Source: Plazaster borealis (lineage: Eukaryota; Echinodermata; Asteroidea; Forcipulatida; Labidiasteridae). From it: a stretch of DNA of 64,000 nt. Positions within the stretch are counted from its first letter, which is position 1; each line of letters starts with the position of its first letter. The notes beneath the pieces were generated by a model, which was not told the DNA's origin, searched no databases, and saw only the letters and a program-made list of their open reading frames with translations. Where the stretch lies: the NCBI GenBank assembly GCA_021014325.1, contig CM037460.1, positions 28,164,336 to 28,228,335 on the forward strand, written 5' to 3'. Made by a program: the position numbers and the translations under genes. Positions 37,530 to 49,823 of this stretch are shown in pieces.

Positions 37530-40500
37530 GGTGTGTGCAATCCTTCCATGCAACTTCAATGTTTTTTTTTAAAGTACCTGATTTTATATTATGCTAAACA
37601 AGGATACAGTCACAGTGAGTCAGATAATAAGTATTGTTTGAAATCGATCGCACAAATTCGACGAAAACGGTTATGAATGGTTAACTTACGATCTAGGAAC
37701 TGATGGGAAGTTCGTGTCAATGTTGCATTGGAACCAAGGCCCAGAAATAGAGTCAGTATCCTGATTGTCACAGTTACATCCTTACATCCTCCTCGTGATA
37801 TTAATTTCTACCTACTATGATATCAACATGCTCTTGTCTAGTCACACCTGTTTGCTTTATATCAATGAATCAACATTAGTGCTGCACGAATATTAGATTA
37901 AGATACCCTCAAACCGGAACTGCGAATCCTACCGAAGAGTGTGTTGATTAAACTCACCATCTTTAAAAATAGGGTTTTAATTACAAAGATGATACCTGAT
38001 ATGACAGCGAGATAAATTCATGTCTTAATTAAAACATCAAAACCTGTTTTTGTGAGCTTTATAAATATGATAACAAAGTCTGACTTAAGATGCATAATAA
38101 AATGAGATACGAATTGTTTTACAGTATTATACAGAGCTGTGTAGAAGTAAAAACACAGGATTGAACTTTTTCCTTGGCTGCTAAATGGCGTTGGTTCAGT
38201 CCTGTTTAGTCCATGAAGTGTGTCGTATAAATGTAGCGATTTTATCCTGCCTTTAAATTTATAAATTGCCAATAAATTACTTTTATTTTTTAAGTAAACT
38301 TAATAACTATAATTATCTAAAATATTGTTTTACCTTAAAGAAATACCACTCTCTTGACAAATTTTGTTCGAAGATGTCCCGCGTAAAAATTATAATAAAA
38401 TATAAAACTTGTATGGTTTGCAACCTTGTCACCTTATCCGCCCACTACTGGGAATCGTAAAATCATTCGCGAAAGTAATCGTAGTTGGCTCCACTCCCGC
38501 CAAAATGGCTAGCGTAGCACAATCACCATTCCCCAATGACCCCACCAATTAAGTCCGCCATTTTGCATCTTTGAGTCACGCGTCTGGCGATAATACGCAA
38601 GCGCGAAAGACCATCAACAACTGTAGCTCATGCTGCCGGGATGTCATTTCAAGATGAATTGGATATGATGGCGTTGACATGAAGAAAAGAAGTTATAAGA
38701 AAATGCCTGTAAAAGATTGATAGTGTCATTTTTGGATGTTCTGCTTTATTCGCGTCGACTGTTTTAGTAAATAGTCCCATGGTGTCTGTACCCAACATTG
38801 TCGACCGTGTGTTCAAGTAAGGACAAGATCCATTTCAAATGACTGGTGTAATGAAATACTGTAAAGATACAAATACACATCTTTTATAGTGTTTTTGTAG
38901 TGATGGGTTAAACAAAAACACGTAAACATCATGATAGTTATAAATGAAGTCATGAAGTCACGGTTGCATGACGTCACATTTGAATACTCCATTTTGAATG
39001 CAAGTGTCATCCTTGGGACCAAGCGTCCGATCACCGTATAAGAATGTGCTCGTCACCATGCATGGCCAGCAAGTTGTTAAGAGTGGAGACGCCAGGACCC
39101 GTCCCATCCCCAACCCCCGGAAGAGTTCCCTTCCTCAGGTTAACCGTCACTAGGAGCCCGTCAATATGTAAATTGCAATGGATTCCCGGCAATTTGGTTA
39201 ATTGGTCCCATTATGCTGCCACCTGAGCTCACCGGCTCGGCTAGGGGTCTGCCTGCCATCACACCTTCATGAGCTGTTTAGGGCCGGTGCAGCGGGGCTA
39301 ATTTTTCGCTGGATTGATCACAGTCCGATACTGACGCGACTATTAATTTTTTTATAATAGTGTCTTCTAATAGAGTCAACTGGAATTTGATGGCTGTTTT
39401 TTTTTTTTTTTTTTTAAAGGTGTGAAAGAATCCACGAGTTTTAAATGTTACCTCAGCACTCCTGAATCTAATGACATGAAATGTACGCAATATTTCTATA
39501 TTTAGTGTTGTCATAAATAATACCTGACTTTGACTGCACACCTGTTAGGGTAATTATTGCGAAGACGCATGACTAAATAGTTAACCTTCATGTACAAGCA
39601 CTCATCGATTATCCCGCTAGTCGATACTATCCATCCGATCCCGCGTATTCGTTTTAAAGGGGGTTAATGGATCTGTTCTAAAGAGAGAAGAAGAAAAAAA
39701 TCAACACCTGAGTGCAAAGCTAGCAATCATTGAAACCCATCCTCTGGAAATGAGTCGATCCTCCTGAATCATTTCAGTGGACCAGCGGCAGAATCGTGCA
39801 TATTTGGGTATAGAGTAACCGATCGTGGTGGCCTGAAGCATTCGGTGCGTGTTGCATCGATACCATAGAAGCCATGTTTGTTGGGGCCCATGTCCCCGAT
39901 GCAACTACCCTCAATACACTCCCAATGAAAGCAATTACTTATTTAATATTTGGGTGCGCGATATGTGAGGGTATTACCATAGCCGTAGGGTTGTATAATA
40001 CGAAGAAGACTCAGGGGATCGTTATTGTTGTGATATGAAAGCCAGACTCGGGCATGTCGGGGGAGTCACAATAGATCGACGTGACTCAGCCTCTGCCATC
40101 TCACTCCACCTTTCCCTCCTTCATCTCTATCCCATCCTTTACATCTTAGATGAGACATGCTCTCACAATCTCCGTAAAATCACAATCTTCTTATACGGCT
40201 TGCAGTTAATAACTAATATCCAAGAGCATAGGGGGAATCGTTGAGAAGCCAAGCGTACGCTCAGTCCAAGGTGAAACCTGCCAGACGCATCGCGGCTTCA
40301 AGATTGTCATTTTTATTTATGATGAGTTTCTCCACTCCATTTTCCTTTTCTTTCATCATGCGAGTGCAATGGAGCACAGAGGCAATCTCCAACCCGTCCT
40401 CTCGACTTGGCCTTTCAATTTCTACCCCCATCCTACCCAAGCTTTGAAGATGTTATGAAGTCAGGCAGCCGTGGCATTTAATACCGGAACATTTTTCCCG

Positions 40501-43500
40501 GCTACATTATGGCGGGAAGCCATGCAGAAAGAACATGATTAAAATTTCACGAGGCAGGATCGGTGCTCAGCAGGTAGCAGTTGTTGTGCCATGGTCTATC
40601 ATCAGAGCCTGTTGAATATGGCAACGCAATTGCACAGAATATGAACACCTTTTTCATTCCGTTGACGCTGTGTTCCTCATTATATCAGAATGGCATACAG
40701 TGTTAGATACTGCCATGTTGTGGTTCAAGTCACTTTGCTGGTCACGCCACGCTAATGATGGTTAGGCGACCAGACTCACGACTCACGACGTAAAGGTACT
40801 GGGTAGATTGCAACGTCACACGTTCGATCCGAGCGAACTTGTACTCGCCACTTCAAACTGTGGCACGTGTATGAAATAAAGAAAAATGTACTGCCCTAGA
40901 CAGATTGTTTTTAGGCTTAAGATTTAAACTAATGGACAATATTTGAAGAGGATAGTACAAGACAGACTTTGAGAAAAGTGTGTTTATTATGGACATTAAC
41001 ATTTACAAGGATCCCAAACAAACATGCTCACGATTTATATTATACATGAAGTATCTCTATTGCTCGTAATTCTGCGTTTGGAAAAAAAAAACAGGTCTTA
41101 TTTGACGATGAAATCACCTCAAACTGATTGCTCAAAATCTACTTTAAATCTTACATTTTTGTGTTTTCATGTCTACTCATAAATATAATGGGTTTTTTTT
41201 TCTAGATGCAGCCTTTTTAGCTTGATGTTCACAAAACGTGCCCACGATAAAGCTTTCGCCAAAACTTCAATTCAGTTGATGAACAAAAGCTCAAATAATT
41301 CAAACAATTTATAGTAGAAATCATGTCGGTTATGAGATATATCGATTCATTCATGCTTTCTAAATTTCAATCATACATTCTAAGAAAATGTGCAAAGAAT
41401 ATTTTGTTGTCATAGTTTTTTTCCTCATTGTATTCTTGTTATACGTAGAATGACATTTCAGTCGACACAATACATGACATTGATGCCTTTTCATGCAGCA
41501 TGTCACCCTTAAAATTGACTTGTCTCATTGGCGAGTTATAGACGATGCATTATCAGACACAAGGACACCCACGCCATACATGGCGAGTCTCGTTACAGTA
41601 TCAAATCCACAGTTACCTTCCCCTAGAACATCTGAACAAAAAAATCCAAAATTCACAATACTTAATTCAGCATTCTGCACCTCCGTTTCAAGTCTTTAAT
41701 TCCAAGTCACAAAATAATTGACATGTTGAAAACATTGTGGTCCGCCAGGAGCGGTCTTTCAACTACTCTACGTGACGTCAGAGGAGGGACTGTTCTTTGA
41801 GAGCAACCTGCGCCATTTTACCTACTCCCACTCTCCATTCAACAAAAGCATCAAGTCTATTACGCGATAATATTCGACCTTGACGTGGACTTAACTGTCA
41901 AGAATGCAAACAAAGACACGGGTAGAAGGATAGATACTGCATTAAGGGAAGAGAGAGGGTCTTGTCTGACAAGGAAAGAGCTTTACGATTGTAAAAGGTT
42001 AATTGCAAGAAGCAGACAAAAGAGCGCTCGCTTTTAACCGCCTTCAGATGAAGATGAAAGAGAAAGAACTTTTGTACCCCACAGGAGGAACACTCATCCA
42101 TGAAAATCATCTTCACCATGTAAAAATGATGAAATTGATGATTTTGTGTAGCAAAATGAGATTATGAATATTCTTTGCAAGCGCTGTAGTATAAAATAAT
42201 AAACTTGTCATAAACATCTCGTTTGTAAGACCAGGCTTGGGTAAGTTTGTTTTATTTCGAAGTGATTGCGTTTGTCTCTGACTCACAAGAAAGCACTTTA
42301 GCCAAATGAAAACAAGAAACAAAAAAGAATTTAAAAAAAAGCAAGAATAATTTAATTAAGCTAGAAATAAGAATTTACCTAAGAATTCTCCTAGGCTATT
42401 ATGCATACTCGTTTTATACATAATGCGTCATGCATTCTTTCAGTTTGTCGAAACCTGCATGTATCGTGTCTTTTTCATCTTTTCTGTATTTTCATATATA
42501 TATATTTTTCATCTTTCTTGTCAGGATCAGTCAGAGTTCTAACCGTAGATGACACTGATAACACATGATTGTCAGATAGATACGTCACACTAAAAAAGGC
42601 CCAAAGTCAATCTCACAAATCTCATTATAGATTCCAGAGGGAACGGCTGTAATCGTAAGATGGAGAAAAGTAACTGACATTGCAGCATTAAACTAAAATA
42701 AACCAGCCGCAAGGCAACAGTTTGACCATTCCTTCCAAAGGGACAGTTTTAATTAAATCTCTACCCACGTGGTTACAGAGAAGTAAAAGCGCATTGTAAA
42801 AAATGTGACTTCTTTTTGACATGTTGCGTTTCTTTACATCATTTTGTTTTAATCGAGAGTGACTCTTTCCTCCGCTAGGGCATGTATACCAGCCATAGCT
42901 GAAGATGAAGGGCAAGAACATAACATGACAGGTCATGTAAGATGAAACGTGTCATAAATACAACACTAATTAAAAATATTTGGAAACAATCTTTAATTTT
43001 AGTTGGAATCAGTCAGATTTTGTAAGCTTTTTAAAAAAGATAGATAAATAGCCGCGCAGATCCTTGGGTTTTTCTCAATTTGCTGATCATGATTATATAA
43101 GTGTCTATAATAAAAACAAGGTCATGGAAATGACCCCATGCTGACCTTTCAACCAGTTCTGAACGTTATAACCTGAACTGTTCATAACAGACATTGTCAC
43201 CAGCTTGATATTGTTGTTGGTGTATATGGACCGCGCACTCCAGGGACTGACAGCAGGGTAAAGCCTTAACCTGGTCGGATTAAAGAGCAAAGCAATATTA
43301 TAGGTGAGTACTTGTTTATCTACTGAACGGTATTTATCTTAAACGATATTGTCAATTAATCTTAGTTGCCAATGAATATCCTAAGGGAGGCTCATATTGA
43401 TTAAAACAATAGCTTGATACTCTCCTGTAATCAAGTACAAGATCCTGCCATGTCGGGTCACTGTCCTCTCCTCTTCCTCATGGTTGGCATGTCTTATTCC

Positions 43501-44499
43501 CCTTCATGCCCTGAACGACCACGCCTACTTCATGCCACATCCAAGTCACACTAGTTACATTTTACAATATTGTTCTAGTAATACAAGACTGATGGTAAAC
43601 AGTGCAAATCATGCGCGACTCTGACGGTGCCCTATTTAATCACCTCTTAGTCAATTTGGCCTTTATGTTTCATCGTCAAATTTTTGTCTCCGGTACGTGT
43701 GGCTGTGTGGTCCTTAATGACACTGGGCACCATTTGAAACAACTTCTCACTTGTGGTACTGAGTTGATAATAAACTTAATACCTAGATTCATCAAAACCG
43801 ATTTCAAATCTGCACGACATGGCATCATTTCAGCACCTCGTAGCAACACATGCTCAGTTTGGATTTCCCTCCAGTTTCATCTCGACTCGTGCGAGACTGT
43901 CCGTCCGCGTGGCTCCATTAAACCGCTGATGTCCACAAGTACACTTCCCCTCGTTTGTGATTATAGCTGATGTGTGTAGAGAGGGAGGAATTAGAAGGGG
44001 CGGATCCAGGTTTAAGAAGAGGGATACATGGAAATAATGAATACTGAAATGTAAGGAGTGAGAACTAAAAAACCCATCAACTGAATCGTTTTCAAATTGC
44101 CTTCAGAAGTTGATGTTAGTTTGTGAGCTTCAATGACGTCATTATGTTGAGATTGGAAAGATGAATGAGTGTTTCCATAATATTCACAGGGTTTTGTTCA
44201 CACCATCTTGGAATAATCAAAGTGCTGACAATATTTCCCCAAGCAAATTCTTAAAGGCTGTTTGTACAGTCTCTGATTAATTAAATTGATTTCAGAGCTA
44301 AGTAAATTATCTCGATTGTAATTAATATGATGGAGCCGAGAGCAACGGATTGCTATATCTTAGTTGATTCCAAACAGTAGAATCTTCACTTCCGTTTATT
44401 ATAGCGATATGACCTTATGAAGTCAAGACAGAAGTTGGATATTCTTATCATAGGTTTAAAAACATAGACGTAAATGACCGAATTCCTTTAAATCGATCC
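37530..44499. other. Non-coding stretch between A6 and A4
   Basis: No supported gene. Landmarks: a twin CCAAT plus YY1-like cluster at 38533-38565; TGACGTCA at 38969, 41773 and 44134; a poly-T run at about 39398-39415; and a possible tRNA-like relic near 40755-40830 with a B-box-like GTTCGATCC. The longest frame (43602-43970, 122 codons) has no recognised domain. Confidence 0.5.
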
Positions 44500-44875
44500 T
44501 TAAAGGCACTGTACACGTTTGGTAATTACTCAAAATATATATTAGCATAAAAACTGACTTGGTAACGAGCAACAGAGAGCTGTTGATAGTATAAAACATT
44601 GTGAGAAACGACTCCCTCTGAAGTAACGTAGTTTTTGAGAAAGAGGTAATTTCTCACAAAAATAACAAAAACCTCTTGCAAGAAGATTTTATTCCTACAT
44701 CTGAAAGCACACAAATTTGTACAACAATGGTGTTTTTTCTTTCATCATTTTCTTGCAACTTCGATGACCAATTGAGGCCAAATTTTCACAGGTTTGTTAT
44801 TTTATGCATATGTTGGGATACACCGAATGAGAACACTGGTCTTTGACAATTACCAAACGTGTACGATGCCTTTAA
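44500..44875 (+). mobile_element. Family A palindromic MITE-like element, copy A4
   Basis: 376 bp with TTAA at both ends (44500-44503, 44872-44875). Left end TTAAAGGCACTGTACACG; right end near-complementary. The centre near 44673-44685 carries the CTCTTGCAAGAAG palindrome with flanking A/T arms. No coding capacity. Confidence 0.87.
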
Positions 44876-45944
44876 ACAATATAAAGAGTTAATGAGAAGC
44901 TTTGATAATGACTCATTATGATGTTTTTTACATAAACTGATTATGTGTTTGCATATTCTCGGTTCGTAACACAAACCGTAATGTTAAAATGTCTTTACTA
45001 TTTGAACCAACTCAACATTGCTTATACCAAATGCTCTATCTAGTCATTTGTACTGTAAACAAAGTACCGGCAGCTCAGCTAGTCAAGCCTTGGATGTCAA
45101 GTGCCGATAAAGAAAGGAATCAATGGGGAAAAATACTTCCTAAAATTACATTATTAATTATTTTTTCGTATCTAAGATGTCTGGGACTTGAAGGTGTTTC
45201 ATTTTAAAATAAATTGAATAAGATTGTCTCGGTCTGTATTTGGTAATCGTGGCTTATTATACAATTTAAGCAAAAGTAATGAATTAATTGGCATTTAATG
45301 AGAAAATATGAAGCGAATGACTGTGTAGGATGTTGGTACTGCCAAAGGCTTTGATAACCGTGGGCAATCTTGGCTCCTAAATACACCTTGTTAATTAATT
45401 AATTTCATTAATACCCTTTAATTAGATGCTTTAATTGGACTGTTATGATTTGTGAGGGAGGCTGTTGGATTGCATCCTGTGTTGTCTGCTAGTTGTTAAG
45501 TGGAGCGCATCTCTTGTACTTATATCATTTCATTCTGCTGCATCTAGACATTCAGACTCTACTCAACCACTGTCGATCCTAGACAGCCATCTAGAGTTGG
45601 TTCACCAACAGCAATCCTTAATCATGTAAAGGATATTATGTCAATACACACTGCGACATCGGACAGTCATTCTGTCCACTGGTGTGTGTTTAAGATTGAC
45701 AATACTTCCATTACATATGATCATCTGCAAACATACAACAGGTTCCACAGATGGGGGGTTCTTGTCAATTAAACAACAATAAAATATGAAATTAGATAAC
45801 CATATCAAGCGAGTTGGAATGAATAGTCAAGCTTCTAATATTCAGTGCACATATTGACTTGTTGTATTAAGATCCTAATGCGTCAATATTAACTTTTAAG
45901 ATTTCTTTGTCAGCGGTAGAAAAATCGCCGACCTAACAGTAAGC
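44876..45944. other. Non-coding stretch before the tandem array
   Basis: AT-rich. Short unassigned open frames only; nothing recognised. Confidence 0.55.
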
Positions 45945-46780
45945 GATTCATTTGACAAGATTAAAAACAAAAACAAAAATATTGTACAACAAAGCCCATA
46001 TTTCCGTTTCTATAAACTAAACAAAGGTTTCCAAACCGGTGTTGGAAACTTACAGTGCTAATTAATGTGAAATATGAATTGATGTATTTGCTGTTGTATA
46101 AATTCTCCCATTCGATTCATTTGCCAAGATTAAGAATCAAAACAAAAACATTGTTAAACAAAGCCCATATTTTTGTTTCAAAACAAAGGTTTCCAAACCG
46201 GTGTTGGAAACTTATAGTGCTAATTAATGTGAAATATGAATTGATGAATTTGCTGTTGTACAAATTCTACGATTCGATTCATTTGCCAAGATTCAAAAAT
46301 CAAAACAAAAATATTGTACAACAAAGCCCATATTTTAGTTTCTATAAACTAAACAAAGGTTTCCAAACCGGTGTTGGGAAACTTACAGTGCTAATTAATG
46401 TGAAATATGAATTGATGTATTTGCTGTTGTACAAATTCTACGATTCGATTCATTTGCCAAGATTCAAAAATCAAAACAAAAATATTGTACAACAAAGCCC
46501 ATATTTTAGTTTCTATAAATTAAACAAAGGTTTCCAAACCGGTGTTGGAAACTTACAGTGCTAATTAATGTGAAATATGAATTGATGTATTTGTTGTTGT
46601 ACAAATTCTACGATTCGATTCATTTGCCAAGATTCAAAAATCCAAATAAAAATATTGTACAACAAAGCCCATATTTTCGTTTCTATAAATTAAACAAAGG
46701 TTTCCAAACCGGTGTTGGAAACTGACAGTGCTAATTAATGTGAAATATGAATTGATGTATTTGCTGTTGTACAAATTCTC
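45945..46780 (+). repeat. Tandem array, five units of about 162-171 bp
   Basis: Units begin GATTCATTTG at 45945, 46114, 46276, 46447 and 46617; the last runs to about 46780. Spacings are 169, 162, 171 and 170 bp. Unit 2 is short because it lacks about nine bases after TTTGTTTC. Each unit contains an inverted repeat GTTTCCAA/TTGGAAAC around ACCGGTG (for example 46027-46049). Units 3-5 are most alike. An open frame of 169 codons (46055-46564) runs through units 1-4 because two spacings are multiples of three. It codes only a repeated low-complexity peptide and is probably not a gene. Confidence 0.93.
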
Positions 46781-49439
46781 TCAAACAAGCCTAGAATACA
46801 ACCAACTAATTCCCTCCATACTACTGTCCCATACATCAATCATTCATACAACACCTACACCTTAGACCGACTTCTAGTTTGCGTCATCTATTTTATCCAA
46901 CTCCTTTCCACATCCTCAGGCTTATTTTGAGTCTTCGATAAGTCCTTCTAAAGTCTTCTTGCTCCCACTAACCTCCCCTGAGAAACTTTGGGACAATCAG
47001 ACCTTAATTCCTATGATCGTATTAAACCAGGCACATTCCACGTGCAGAAACAGAGTTGGCAATTATTGTGGGCAATAGTCAGGTTTTATAATGCCCGGGG
47101 CATTATTGGTTTACAAGTCAATAGTCCCTCGATGCCCCCTTTCCCGTCACCAGTGCATAAGGGCCAGAATCAACAGCGTTTGCAATCGTTGTCGTGACGT
47201 CATTGATTAAAGATCTCATCTTGCCGCCATTGAGTGGAAAAGTTTGTTTCAAATACTATTGTTTTCGACTGTTTACGATACATGAAATAACTTATTATTG
47301 ATTCATGCAGTATGTTACCAAAACGTGTCTCAAGTGAAAACAAGGCGCTCAAATAACCACTAATCCTAAAACCAACAAAGCTGACTGCAAAGAAACTACA
47401 GTGTAAAAGCATATTTAATTATCATAATTGTTAAGGTAGACAATTACATTCTGCTCTCGGAAATTCACGCGTGATCTGATGATAAAGAGGTACTGCAGAG
47501 TGCTACAACAAAACGTGATTTTCCCTGCTCACCCAGGGATTACTGTGTAATTAAACACATAGAGAAACAAATTGAACTCTTGTTATTTACGATTACATAA
47601 AATGAAAGTGTGCTGGATAGTAGTATGGTACGACTTACTTAAGAGTTCTGACAGAATGACCAAACATCAGGCAGCTTTCTTTTTATGGTCGTTTTGTATA
47701 ACGCAAAACTTTTGAAACAACGACTTTTAGTTATTTAAATAAAAACGTTTTTGTTTATAATCCAAAGGTTATTACCGTTGGATGCGACCTCAGCGTTGAA
47801 GCACATATTCATCTTTAGAATATTGTTGAAAATGTATTATTATTGAAGTTCCTTAATACCTTAAAGTCAAAGAATATGGATTTATATTCCACTGTGTGTG
47901 TCTATAGTTCTCCCCATGGTGGTGCCACAAGTCCAGGCATCTCGGGGTTTCTGGTCTCAATGAGTGGAAATTAGCCCGGAGGTTTTCTCTTTCTTCTGGG
48001 ATATTATGGGTCTACTGGTCAAGGCTATTGGTGTAACTATAGTCTATATAGACCTTCATATTTTTTACATCATACTGCAATGATTTCCACAAACTATGGC
48101 AATCAGAATAATCTGATTGTTTTTGACAGTACAGGTTGATATTTTGCTGTGAGGGTTGTCCTGGTGAGATCGTGTCATGCACCAATGGTGGATTGTCTCA
48201 TTTAATTTGGTTCTGATAAGAGACTTTCCTTATAGTCCTATGTCTTGATTGAATTCAAAACCATCGTTGAGCTTCCTTCCTCTCTAGTTCAAACCACGGA
48301 ACATGGTTCAATTCCAATCCCAACCATGAATTTACATCAATTCAATTCAATTCACAAGAACATTCTGACATCAATCTTAGAAAATAATTCAGGTAGACAT
48401 TATGTAGAAATTGCATTTCAGTCCAAAATCAAAACGGGGTAATCCTATACAGAAATAACCTTCACTTGGCGATGATACAAGTTAGAGAAATACCAAATTA
48501 ACTTTACGGTTGACATTGCAGTTTAAAACTCTTTTGTTGATCCTATACAGACTTCCTGAATTTGAAACAGATTCCACCTGATCCTGATTCCAACGATACC
48601 TTTAAGTACTCAATTTCAATTATATCTCTGTGCATGTCTTCAACCAACATACCGAGTAGAGGATACTGTTGTATGGTAATCAATGCAGGGCCCCGTAATA
48701 GGGCGTATTGTCTCAGGATAGGCCTTGATTTCCCTATACAATTAGCGCAAATTACCAGCCGGAGGGCTGTTTAAGTCTGAACTGGAGCAGGATCAATTTC
48801 TTCATAAATTGTCTGATTACACTTGGGAAATGTTCCCAGGAAATGTGGCTGAGTAGAAGAGAAACATCGGGGTAGCTGTGATGGGTCTTATGGTATTATT
48901 GTTGAGGTGGTTGATGACTGAGGGTGTGTTTTGTGGTACGTCTTGTCTTTGACACACACAGCTGTGTCATGGCTTTATTAGAGGGAACAGACTATTTATC
49001 GTCAGTGTGTTGTATGGACGATAATATGAGGAAGTCTGGTGCCCAAGTTGATCGCTTCGGGTTCATGATCCAATTCACTTTGATTTTTCCATATAATGAA
49101 ATAAGCCACATGTTATATTTTCTTTCTTTTGGGGCATGTTTATGCAAGGTATTGAGTGCCGTACTGATAGAATAACCACCAAACATTGCCAAAATTCCTG
49201 TCTGTAAATTGTTGCAATGGCACTGGAAAGTACATTTACACTGATTAGAATGGTAGACATTTTCAAGCTGAAATATTTCTGATGTGATGGTTTCCACGCG
49301 ACTGCTATTTAAATAAGGCAATCGTAAATTTGACTTTAACAAAATTTTAAATACTGTCAATTGCAGTCCATTGACCGTACTTTGGTTCCAGTTCTCTTCA
49401 AGATTGGATTTGTCTGGAGGTTTTTCCCCCTCATTTTTG
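46781..49439. other. Non-coding stretch between the tandem array and B4
   Basis: No supported gene. TGACGTCA at 47195-47202 is followed by CGCCAT at 47225. Other open frames are short and unassigned. Confidence 0.5.
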
Positions 49440-49823
49440 TTAAAGGGATTGTATACGTTTGGTTATTGGAACCCACTGTTTGTTTCAATCCTATAGTTGT
49501 AGATATAAACCATAAAACTAACCTGTGAAAATTTCATTTCAAAAGGTGGTAGCGTTTTTGAGATATTGCCGAAAATCTGGAGCTGTTATGTCCACGCAGG
49601 AAGAATAATCTGCAATTGGAATACACAATCTGAGAAACGTTAACTGTCAGTAACGCTTCTCAGATTCAAATGGTTGGGGGTAAAAAGTGATATCTTTTTC
49701 CATAACCGCAGTACTTCGAAGTGAAAGGTTTCTCAAAATGCATTATACTATCCAAAGCTGCTGTACTTCTTTACAAGTAAGTTTTTGTTGCCATGAATTT
49801 TCAGAGTCATTACCGAACGTATA
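49440..49823 (+). mobile_element. Family B palindromic MITE-like element, copy B4
   Basis: Left end TTAAAGGGATTGTATACG at 49440. The right end reaches CATTACCGAACGTATA and then diverges, so the last dozen bases, including the right TTAA, are lost. The central palindrome lies near 49627-49665, with arms matching B3 apart from an extra A and a swapped G:T position. No coding capacity. Confidence 0.83.

Noticed and set aside
40750..40840. tRNA gene or SINE head (GGTTAGGCGACC followed by GTTCGATCC)
   Set aside because: No convincing acceptor stem or full cloverleaf, and A-box spacing is uncertain; noted only as a possible relic.
43602..43970. 122-codon plus-strand open frame
   Set aside because: No family resemblance and no supporting gene structure; within the range expected by chance in 64 kb.
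46055..46564. 169-codon open frame through the tandem array, as a repeat-protein gene
   Set aside because: It starts and stops within non-coding tandem units, stays open only because some unit lengths are multiples of three, and lacks any known domain or splice context.
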